A stretch of 37,744 bases of DNA. Origin: JAWXBK01 sp040878185. GTDB lineage: Bacteria; Pseudomonadota; Alphaproteobacteria; Dongiales; Dongiaceae. How positions within the stretch are numbered: position 1 is the stretch's first letter; the number at the start of each line of letters is the position of its first letter. This document shows, piece by piece, positions 31,639 to 37,744 of this stretch. The notes beneath the pieces are model-generated. The model had not been told where the DNA came from and did not search any database. It was given only the letters and a program-made list of their open reading frames with translations. The DNA is taken from assembly GCA_040878185.1 (NCBI GenBank), contig JBBDMS010000010.1:1-37744 (forward strand), given 5' to 3'. The position numbers were made by a program, and so were the translations under genes.

Positions 31639-33036
31639 TTATTCGGCGGCCTTCGCCTCGTCCATCAGCTTCTGGGCGAGCGCGCGCTTGCCCTTCGGGT
31701 CGAGCTTCTTGATCTCGTTATGCAGCACCCGCTCGTTGAGCGACGTGTTCCAGTAATCGAGCGATTCGAAACCCAACAGGCAGGATTTGCCGATGAACTG
31801 CCGCAGTACCTCGTTGGTCGGGCCCATGACCCAGCCCGCCTTGCCGTCGCGCAGATAGCGCTCGATGCCGAGACCCGGCTTGTAGCCCGTGCCACCGCAG
31901 GCATGCAGCATCTTGTCGGCGACATGGGCGACGTTTTTCGCGGCGGTGAACTTCACCATCCACATCCAGTGCAGGAACTGGGCGCGGGGCAGGGCCTTTA
32001 GATCGCGGTGGATCGACCAGTCGCAATTATTGGTCACATCGTCCATCGCCTTCGCCAGCATGAAGGAGAGTGCGCGCGAGGCGTTCGTATCCGCCAAGGC
32101 CTCGCCGAAGTAATCCTGGATGGTCGGATAGTCCGCGACACGCATGCCGACGTCGACATGCTTCTTCATCGTGGTATGGCGCTTGGCGATGTCGATCAGG
32201 CCGAGCGAGATGCCGTTCCAGCAGGAGGACGAGCAGAGCAGGAAGAACGGATCGACGCATTCGTCGTTTGATGCCGCACCGTCGCCGCGCGGGCCGACCA
32301 TGCGATTATCGGCCAGCAGCACATTGTCGAGCTCGAGCGTGCCCGACTGGTTGCCGCGCAGGCCGAGCCCGTCCCATTTCGAGGGATCGGCCTTGACCTC
32401 GTTGGCGAGCGCGAGCCAGCAAGTCAGGTCGGCATAGTTGCCGCCGAAATCGGGGCTGGTCGTCTGCAGAATATACCAGTCGGCGAAACCGCCCGATGTC
32501 GTCCAGGACGCCTTCTTGCGGACCTTGTAACCGCCTTCAACCTTCTCGGCGCCGGACGAGAACGGGTACCAGAAATGCGAACCGGTCTCGGGGTCGGAAT
32601 AAGACAGCGTGCCGATCAGCACATCCTTGTCGATGCGCCGCATGATGTCCTTGATGATCTCGCTGTCGTGATGGCGGAACAACGTGGCGGCGACGGCGCC
32701 AGTGTGCATCGTGTAGCACATCGCGGTCGATGGGCAGGCGTAGCGCGCGATCGTTTCGACCACCATCGCGGCACAGGTGTGGTTCTGGCCCATGCCGCCA
32801 AGTTCTTTCGGTACCAGCAGGCCGAGGATGCCGTGTTTCGCAAGAATCTCGAAGTTCTTGCGCGGAAAGAGGAGTTTCTTGTCCGATTCGACCGCGTTCT
32901 CGCGCATCTGGTTCTGGGCGAGATCGATGATCAGCGCCTGGATCTTCTTCTGCTCGTCGGTGAGCAGCCATTGCGGATCGTACTCGTATCCGACGCCCCA
33001 GAACTCTTCATTGCCCCATTTTTTAACTTTGCTCAT
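31639..33036 (-). CDS. Acyl-CoA dehydrogenase family protein
   Basis: A 465-residue flavoprotein of the acyl-CoA dehydrogenase fold. The N-terminal helices include LLVPKELGGMGQN; the middle sheet has TLSYSDPETGSHFWYPF and KASWTTSGGFADWYIL (FAD site); the C-terminal helices end with HACGGTGYKPGLGIERYLRDGKAGWVM. In many members the catalytic base is the Glu of a (Y)EGTN segment; here the matching stretch is V-M-G-P-T-N-E (403-409), so that Glu is absent. The base may come from another position, as in isovaleryl-CoA dehydrogenase, or the reaction may differ. The start has AAGGGAG just ahead. It stands apart from the flavin reductase upstream by 262 bases. Length is above the usual 380 or so because of N- and C-terminal extensions. 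Confidence 0.85.
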   Translation of the reverse strand: MSKVKKWGNEEFWGVGYEYDPQWLLTDEQKKIQALIIDLAQNQMRENAVESDKKLLFPRKNFEILAKHGILGLLVPKELGGMGQNHTCAAMVVETIARYACPSTAMCYTMHTGAVAATLFRHHDSEIIKDIMRRIDKDVLIGTLSYSDPETGSHFWYPFSSGAEKVEGGYKVRKKASWTTSGGFADWYILQTTSPDFGGNYADLTCWLALANEVKADPSKWDGLGLRGNQSGTLELDNVLLADNRMVGPRGDGAASNDECVDPFFLLCSSSCWNGISLGLIDIAKRHTTMKKHVDVGMRVADYPTIQDYFGEALADTNASRALSFMLAKAMDDVTNNCDWSIHRDLKALPRAQFLHWMWMVKFTAAKNVAHVADKMLHACGGTGYKPGLGIERYLRDGKAGWVMGPTNEVLRQFIGKSCLLGFESLDYWNTSLNERVLHNEIKKLDPKGKRALAQKLMDEAKAAE

Positions 33037-33298
33037 GGTCTCCCTTTCGCGCTTCCCTGTCGAAGCTGCACCCGATCGAGCCGCCGCTCACCGGCGGCCG
33101 TTTCCGGGACTGTCGCCGGTGAAGGTACACGATGCCAAAAAACCGGCGCAACATGCCCCATTTCCCGCGGATTTTGCCGACCAATTCCATGCCTTGGCGG
33201 CTCGCCGCTGGCGCCCAGCCACGGTTCATGCCGCTCCTGGCGTCGCTGCGGGGCGAATGGTTGGAAATCGGGCCTGAGTAAAAGCCCCGCCGTTCGGC

Positions 33299-33778
33299 TT
33301 AGCGGGCGAGCCGGGCGTAGCGGCCGCGAAAATAGAGGAGAGGGCTTTCATCGGCATTGCAGCGAAGCTGCAGCACCCGGCCGACGAAAATGACGTGATC
33401 GCCGCCGTCGTACATGGAGTGTACCTCGCAATCGAACGAGGCGATCGCGTCGGTGAGGATAGGGCTGCCGGTCACCCAGGTCTCGTAGGGCACATCGGTC
33501 CATTTATCGACCAGCGCGCGTGCAAATTTCGACGAGAGATGCTCCTGATCCTCGCGCAGGACATTGATCGCGAACGCGCCCGATGCCTGGAACGCTTTGA
33601 GGCTGTAGGCACCGCGACCGAGGCTGAAGAGCACGAGCGGTGGATCGAGCGACACCGAGTTGAACGAATTCGCGGTGATGCCGAGCAGGTCGCCCTGCGG
33701 ACCGACCGCCGTCACGATGGTAATTCCGGTCGCGAAGCTGCCGAGCGCGTTGCGCAGTTCGATTTTGTCGATCGTCAT
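33299..33778 (-). CDS. Flavin reductase family protein
   Basis: A 159-residue split-barrel FMN-binding reductase (HpaC/DIM6-NTAB class). Family features are ALGSFATGITIVTAVGPQGDLLGITANSFNSVSLDPPLVLFSLGR in the N-terminal two thirds, and FDCEVHSMYDGGDHVIFVGRVLQL with PLLYFRGRY at the end. Such proteins use NAD(P)H to supply reduced flavin to a monooxygenase. No two-component monooxygenase is seen in the window. It is read in the same direction as the desaturases, 58 bases downstream of the second one, so it might reduce a partner for them; the nearby acyl-CoA dehydrogenase homologue could be another flavin-using partner. No strong ribosome site is visible. Confidence 0.85.
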   Translation of the reverse strand: MTIDKIELRNALGSFATGITIVTAVGPQGDLLGITANSFNSVSLDPPLVLFSLGRGAYSLKAFQASGAFAINVLREDQEHLSSKFARALVDKWTDVPYETWVTGSPILTDAIASFDCEVHSMYDGGDHVIFVGRVLQLRCNADESPLLYFRGRYARLAR

Positions 33779-33836
33779 CCTCGCCGCTTTCGATAGGCCG
33801 TCGGAGCGTATCTTATGGCAAGCGCCGTTGGCGCTG

Positions 33837-34781
33837 TCATGCCTGCTCTGCGCGGACAGCCGAGGCCGCGGTCATCCTGACCGGTCCGGAGAACTGGGCG
33901 AGTGCGGTGTCGATGAAGCCGGCATCGAAGCTGTCTCCCATCGCGCGGAATTGCGCCGGCAATCGCCACCAGGGAAGCTGCGGATCGTGGTGGTGTACGC
34001 GGTGCATATTCATATTGAGGATTGCGAGTCGCAGCGGCGTGGGAAGGTGGAGATTCATCGCAAAATCGATCCGGTCGAGCGGCGTTCCGAAGTGATACAC
34101 ATTGTCGAGCGCGGAAATGAGGACGCCGCGACCGATCAGGAATGCGGCGAACATCGGCCACCAGGGTCCGTAGAGAACGAGGGCGCCGGCGACCATCAGG
34201 ACGACAAGGATCGCATCGATCCGAAGTTCCTTGAGGCTGCTGTGGCGGAAGAAGACGCGGGCGCCAATCGTGCGCACCTCCTGTACGGCCGGATCGGGAT
34301 GCCGATAGACGTAGTCGAAGATGCGCCGCATGACGGACTTCGGCAGCAGGCAGAGCAGCGGCACCACCACTTCCGAAAGATAGAGGAGCAGCAGCAGTTC
34401 GCTCACATAACGCAATTTTGCGACGGCGTAGGGGCCCTTCTCCGGTTCGTAGACGTCCGGCCGGTCGAGCCGGTAGCGGTTGTACCGGTGATGCATCAGG
34501 TGCGCGAAGCGAACGAGGCGAAATGACGTGCCGAGCAGCACGGCCATGGCGCGCCCGGAATGCTGGTTCACGCGCGGATCCGGGTTGAAGCTCCCATGGA
34601 TCGCTTCGTGATTGAGCGCCCAGAAACTGTTGCTGAGCAGCGCGATGGGGATGAGGGTGACGCCCCACCAGGGGCTCTTCGGGAGCAGCCATAGTGGCAC
34701 GACCAGGAACGCGAACAACGTCGCGGACCCGAACAGCATCAACAAAGCCCAATTAACCGCCTGCCCGTGGCGACCCGCCAT
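33837..34781 (-). CDS. Membrane fatty-acid desaturase-like protein (A)
   Basis: A 314-residue integral membrane di-iron enzyme. Three histidine boxes are in order: HEAIHG (58-63), HLMHHR (94-99) and HRVHHH (260-265), with a further His at 230 (NVYHFG). Hydrophobic segments lie at about 12-35, 40-55, 125-148, 185-210 and 212-226. The spacing fits the membrane desaturase/hydroxylase superfamily. The substrate (acyl lipid, carotenoid or alkane) cannot be told. The gene follows desaturase B after 54 bases on the same strand, and the flavin reductase follows it. The start ATG at 34781 has a weak GGGA site. Confidence 0.8.
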   Translation of the reverse strand: MAGRHGQAVNWALLMLFGSATLFAFLVVPLWLLPKSPWWGVTLIPIALLSNSFWALNHEAIHGSFNPDPRVNQHSGRAMAVLLGTSFRLVRFAHLMHHRYNRYRLDRPDVYEPEKGPYAVAKLRYVSELLLLLYLSEVVVPLLCLLPKSVMRRIFDYVYRHPDPAVQEVRTIGARVFFRHSSLKELRIDAILVVLMVAGALVLYGPWWPMFAAFLIGRGVLISALDNVYHFGTPLDRIDFAMNLHLPTPLRLAILNMNMHRVHHHDPQLPWWRLPAQFRAMGDSFDAGFIDTALAQFSGPVRMTAASAVRAEQA

Positions 34782-34835
34782 GGCGTCCCATCCCAGCTAT
34801 TCCCCTGACTCTTATAGGCAGCAGGCTCGCTGGTC

Positions 34836-35774
34836 TCAAGCGTCAGGAAGGGGCGAATCCTGTGGCCCCCGCCGGGCTAGGGCGCGAAAAATATCCCGGT
34901 TGGCGGCCGCATAGCCTGTCGAGATCACGGCGAGATGAGGCCCGAGCTGCCGGTGCAGCGCGGGCAAGGCATGAAATGGCACGCCGGGAAACGCGTGGTG
35001 CTCGGCATGGAAGGGCATGTTCCAGGCGAGGAACCGGACTATCGCGTTGCTGCGGGTGGTGCGCGTATTGCGCAGCATGTCCACCCCAAACGGGCAGCCG
35101 CCATGCTCGGCCAGCAGATAGAGACGCAACAGCGGCTGGGTCAGCAGGGCCGGCAGAATCCAGAGCAGGATCAGCGCCCCGAGCCATCCCGTTCCCGCAG
35201 CAAGGAGGATGATCGCGGCATAGATACCGAGAAGCAGGCGCGCCTCGCGCACCACGTCGGCCTGGTCGCGGGTCGCGATGTAAGGCTCACTCACGCGCCC
35301 GGCGGCATGCGCGAAGAGGCCCCGGATTGCCGCGATCCAGTATGGCACGCCGCTGACATGCCAGAGCCATGCGCGCGCCGTCGCGGGGCGCGGCGGATCG
35401 AGCTCAGGATCGCGCGCGGGGTCCTGCGTCCAGCGATGATGCGCGAAATGAAAATGGCGAAACCAGACCGGCGGCAGCAGCAACGGCAGTCCGCAAAGGA
35501 TCGCGACCACGTCGTTCAGTCCGCGAGTGCGGAAGGCGGTGCGGTGGACCGTCTCGTGCAGCGGGGCAAACAGAAAAGTGAGCGCGATCCCATGAAGGGG
35601 TAGCGTCACGATCAGCCACAGGCTTTCGGACGTCGCGATAACCAGCGCGCCTGTTAGGGCGAGCAGAAACAGATGCCCCGCAAGCTGGACCAGTCCGCGC
35701 CGGTTTGAGCGCCGGGAAAGCGTTCGCAGAGCTGCATTGTCGATCAGATCGCGCGGTCCGAAGATCTCGTCCAT
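34836..35774 (-). CDS. Membrane fatty-acid desaturase-like protein (B)
   Basis: A 312-residue membrane di-iron enzyme related to, but clearly different from, desaturase A. Histidine boxes are HETVH (73-77), HFHFAHH (107-113) and HAEHH (256-260), the last in NMPFHAEHHAFPGVPFHALP. A further His at 224 lies in LLAEHGGCP. This pattern is close to fatty-acid desaturases and beta-carotene ketolases. About four to six hydrophobic segments are visible. Its start is 19 bases after the fghA stop, so the two are probably in one transcript. Two unlike desaturases in tandem next to formaldehyde genes is unusual. Confidence 0.8.
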   Translation of the reverse strand: MDEIFGPRDLIDNAALRTLSRRSNRRGLVQLAGHLFLLALTGALVIATSESLWLIVTLPLHGIALTFLFAPLHETVHRTAFRTRGLNDVVAILCGLPLLLPPVWFRHFHFAHHRWTQDPARDPELDPPRPATARAWLWHVSGVPYWIAAIRGLFAHAAGRVSEPYIATRDQADVVREARLLLGIYAAIILLAAGTGWLGALILLWILPALLTQPLLRLYLLAEHGGCPFGVDMLRNTRTTRSNAIVRFLAWNMPFHAEHHAFPGVPFHALPALHRQLGPHLAVISTGYAAANRDIFRALARRGPQDSPLPDA

Positions 35775-35793
35775 GCGGCACTCGCGGCTTGCA

Positions 35794-36636
35794 TCACCCG
35801 GTCAGTGCGGCCGCGTGATGACGGAGATGGTCTTCCATGAAAGTCTGAATGAAGAAGTATCCGTGATCGTAACCCTCATGCCGGCGCAGGGTCAGATCCT
35901 GCCCGACCTTTTGGCAAGCCTCCTCGAAGAAATGCGGATGAAGCTGGCCGGCGAGGAACTGATCGCCGAGCCCCTGATCGATCAAGATCGGGCGTCCGAA
36001 TTTGCGCTGCTGCATCAGCTCACTGGCATCGTGAGCGCGCCATGTGGTGCGGTCGGCCCCGAGATAGCGGCTGAAGGCCTTTTCGCCCCACGGGCAGCGC
36101 ATCGGCGCTGCGATCGGCGCGAAGGCGGAGAGGGAGCGATAGCGGTCGGGGGTCTTCAGCGCGAGCGTCAGTGCGCCATGCCCGCCCATCGAATGCCCGA
36201 AAATGCCCTGACGGCCGGTATCCGCCGGAAAATTGGCGGCCAGCACGGCCGGCAATTCGCGCACCACGTAACTTTCCATGCGGTAGGCAGCGGACCAGGG
36301 CTTCTCGGTGGCATCGAGATAGAATCCGGCGCCAAGCCCGAAATCCCAGCTTTCGTCGTCGCCGGGAAAGCGCGCTTCGCGGGGGCTGGTGTCCGGCGAT
36401 ACCAGCATCAGCCCGAGTTCGGACGCGATCCGCTGCGCCCCCGCCTTGATCGGAAAGGTTTCCTCGGTGCAGGTGAGGCCTGCGAGATAATAGAGCACCG
36501 GCACCGGCCCGCGCGCGGCCTGCGGCGGTCGATAGACCGAAAACTTCATCGGACCCCGACAGGAATCCGAGTGATGCCGGTAATAGCCCTGCGTGCCGTC
36601 GAAGCAGCGATGTTCGGAGATCGTCTCAATCGTCAT
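35794..36636 (-). CDS. fghA: S-formylglutathione hydrolase
   Basis: A 280-residue alpha/beta hydrolase that splits S-formylglutathione to formate and glutathione, the second step of glutathione-linked formaldehyde oxidation. The nucleophile elbow is GHSMGGHGAL with Ser149, the acid is in LIDQGLGDQFL and the His in GYDHGYFFIQTF. The conserved LAGLTCTEETF (51-61) and SPDTSPR segments are present. Length equals that of the E. coli and yeast enzymes. The ATG at 36636 overlaps the stop of the upstream carnitine-dehydrogenase-like gene by four bases (ATGA); a longer frame to 36693 lies inside that gene. The first-step enzyme, FrmA/AdhC, is two genes upstream. Confidence 0.95.
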   Translation of the reverse strand: MTIETISEHRCFDGTQGYYRHHSDSCRGPMKFSVYRPPQAARGPVPVLYYLAGLTCTEETFPIKAGAQRIASELGLMLVSPDTSPREARFPGDDESWDFGLGAGFYLDATEKPWSAAYRMESYVVRELPAVLAANFPADTGRQGIFGHSMGGHGALTLALKTPDRYRSLSAFAPIAAPMRCPWGEKAFSRYLGADRTTWRAHDASELMQQRKFGRPILIDQGLGDQFLAGQLHPHFFEEACQKVGQDLTLRRHEGYDHGYFFIQTFMEDHLRHHAAALTG

Positions 36637-37595
36637 GCGCGGTCCGGCTTGCCCGGTTCCTTGCCAACCGCCTCGAGGATGCTCACGAGGCACCGGTCCC
36701 GCCAGTCGACGAGATCGCGATAGTTCTTACCGGATGCTTCGCGCGTGGTGCCGTCGATCAGGGTGCGCTGAATCTCGGGCGTGATCTTGGGATCGCCCAG
36801 ATTTTCCCAGCTCTGGCCGATATGCGGACCGAATTGCTCGATGAAATACGACATCCCGCCGGGGCCACCGCCGAGATGGAAGGTGAGGGACGGTCCCATG
36901 ATCGCCCAGCGCAGGCCGGGCCCGTAGGCGACGCCGATATCGGCATCCTCGACGCTCACGATACCCTCGGCAATGCAGTGGATCACCTCGCGCCACATCG
37001 CCTCCTGCACGCGATTGACGTAGTGGCCGGGAATCTCGCGGTTCAGCTTGATCGCCTTCTTGCCGATCGAATCATAGAAATCCATCGACCATTCGACTGC
37101 CGCCGGATCGGTCTTTGCGCCGCCGACCACTTCGACCAGCGGGATCAAATGCGGCGGATTGAACGGATGGCCGACAACGACACGCTCGGGGTGCCGGCAC
37201 CTGGCCTGTAGCTCCGAGGGGATAATCGACGAGGTCGATGAGGCGATCACCCGGTCGGCCGGCAATGCCGCATCCACGGCGGCAATCACGTCTTGCTTCA
37301 GGTCGAGCCGCTCGAGCACGCTTTCCTGTACGAAGTCGGCGCATTTGACACAGTCCTCGATCGAATTGTGGAAGCTGAGCCGCTTGCGGTCGGCACCCTT
37401 CGCGAATCCGAGCCGCTCGAGATGCGGCCAGACATCGTCGACGAGGCCGCGCAGAAACGCCTCCTTCTTCGGGTCGTTGTCGTAGGCGCGGACATCGAAC
37501 CCCTGGGCCAGAAACCAGGCGGCCCAGCCGGCACCGATAAGCCCGGAGCCGACAATGGCGATGGTGCGGACCTGCCCGCGATCGATGGGTTTCAT
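36633..37595 (-). CDS. L-carnitine dehydrogenase-like 3-hydroxyacyl-CoA dehydrogenase family protein
   Basis: A 320-residue NAD-dependent dehydrogenase. The Rossmann site is IAIVGSGLIGAGWAAWFLAQG, and HPFNPPHLIPLVEVV carries the catalytic His. The C-terminal part has VAYGPGLRWAIMGPSLTFHLGGGPGGM (segment 222 to 248), a block I recall from L-carnitine (3-)dehydrogenases of about 320 residues, which oxidise carnitine to 3-dehydrocarnitine. Ordinary 3-hydroxybutyryl-CoA dehydrogenases are shorter (near 285) and lack it. It is coupled to fghA by a four-base overlap and lies 14 bases after the FrmA gene, so it is part of that operon. Carnitine itself is a likely but unproven substrate; another hydroxyacid is possible. 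Confidence 0.75.
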   Translation of the reverse strand: MKPIDRGQVRTIAIVGSGLIGAGWAAWFLAQGFDVRAYDNDPKKEAFLRGLVDDVWPHLERLGFAKGADRKRLSFHNSIEDCVKCADFVQESVLERLDLKQDVIAAVDAALPADRVIASSTSSIIPSELQARCRHPERVVVGHPFNPPHLIPLVEVVGGAKTDPAAVEWSMDFYDSIGKKAIKLNREIPGHYVNRVQEAMWREVIHCIAEGIVSVEDADIGVAYGPGLRWAIMGPSLTFHLGGGPGGMSYFIEQFGPHIGQSWENLGDPKITPEIQRTLIDGTTREASGKNYRDLVDWRDRCLVSILEAVGKEPGKPDRA

Positions 37596-37609
37596 GATGC
37601 GCTTTCCAA

Positions 37610-37744
37610 TCAGTAGACGACGACGGTGCGGATCGACTTGCCGGCATGCATCAGGTCGAAACCTTCGTTGATGCGATCGAGCGGCAGCACATGGGTGATC
37701 AGATCGTCGATGTTGATCTTCTTCTCCATGTACCAGTCGACGAT
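37610..37744 (-). CDS. frmA: S-(hydroxymethyl)glutathione dehydrogenase / class III alcohol dehydrogenase (C-terminal end, partial)
   Basis: The frame runs out of the window edge and ends at a TGA (37610-37612), giving the last 44 residues. The visible part reads IVDWYMEKKINIDDLITHVL, then PLDRINEGFDLMHAGKSIRT and VVVY. This is the highly conserved end of class III Zn alcohol dehydrogenases (FrmA/AdhC), which oxidise S-hydroxymethylglutathione to S-formylglutathione. It is the first gene visible of an operon with the carnitine-dehydrogenase-like gene and fghA, which supplies the next step. The Zn-binding part is outside the window. Confidence 0.85.
   Translation of the reverse strand: MVDWYMEKKINIDDLITHVLPLDRINEGFDLMHAGKSIRTVVVY

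Noticed and set aside
1..37744. Defence system, CRISPR array, prophage or transposon
   Set aside because: No Cas, restriction, toxin-antitoxin, integrase, transposase or phage structural protein is recognisable, and there are no spaced direct repeats.

Overview
This is a GC-rich chromosomal window, most likely from an alphaproteobacterium. The supporting signs are a DUF2927 protein, Tat-exported PotD-like binding proteins, glutathione-dependent formaldehyde oxidation genes, a divergent PEP-carboxylase homologue and many GTG/TTG starts. I see no tRNA, rRNA, CRISPR array, insertion sequence or phage gene. About 36 protein genes fill almost all of it, and only one gene-free stretch exceeds 300 bases (13776-14161). 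The gene content is that of an amino-acid, amine and one-carbon catabolic region, not a defence or mobile island.

Layout. 1-5 kb: the end of a probable polysaccharide deacetylase, an orphan Tat-exported polyamine-type binding protein, a three-domain RidA protein, a c-type cytochrome, and a divergent FAD-linked D-2-hydroxyacid dehydrogenase. 5-9.3 kb: a 963-residue PEP-carboxylase-like protein behind a good sigma70-type promoter, a short-chain dehydrogenase lacking the catalytic Tyr, and a GNAT acetyltransferase. 9.3-13.8 kb: MscL, a glutamine-synthetase-like ligase (GTG start) divergent from a class I glutamine amidotransferase, and a YtcJ-like amidohydrolase. 13.8-14.2 kb: a gene-free stretch with three consecutive hairpins, the last of terminator type, on a strand with no upstream gene; this is a candidate small RNA.

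14.2-22.2 kb: a DUF2927 protein, an AruI-like ThDP decarboxylase divergent from a BKACE (DUF849) enzyme, a second PotD-like binding protein paralogous to the first, an AEC transporter, an EutA/maleate-isomerase-like protein with a perfect TATAAT -10 box, and a DadA-like D-amino-acid dehydrogenase. 22.3-24.3 kb: a GT4 glycosyltransferase and a small exported protein. 24.3-30 kb: an overlapping minus-strand operon (SMP-30 lactonase, FOXRED1-like amine oxidase, double-ACT protein) divergent from a GreA/GreB-type factor and a 784-residue DUF1989-GcvT fusion. 30-33.8 kb: a TauE/SafE permease of lower GC, a PaiB-type FMN protein, an acyl-CoA dehydrogenase homologue and a flavin reductase.

33.3-37.7 kb, minus strand: a tightly packed series that reads frmA/adhC (cut by the window end), an L-carnitine-dehydrogenase-like gene, fghA, two membrane desaturases and the flavin reductase. 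The carnitine-dehydrogenase-like gene overlaps fghA by four bases, so it sits inside the formaldehyde-detoxification operon. Together with the GcvT fusion and the amine oxidase, this suggests oxidation of N-methylated compounds, with released one-carbon units taken by folate or glutathione. That link is inference. The most unusual items are the DUF1989-GcvT fusion with a degenerate extra DUF1989-like segment, the PEP-carboxylase homologue with altered active-site loops, the unassigned structured RNA, and the carnitine-dehydrogenase/formaldehyde operon.
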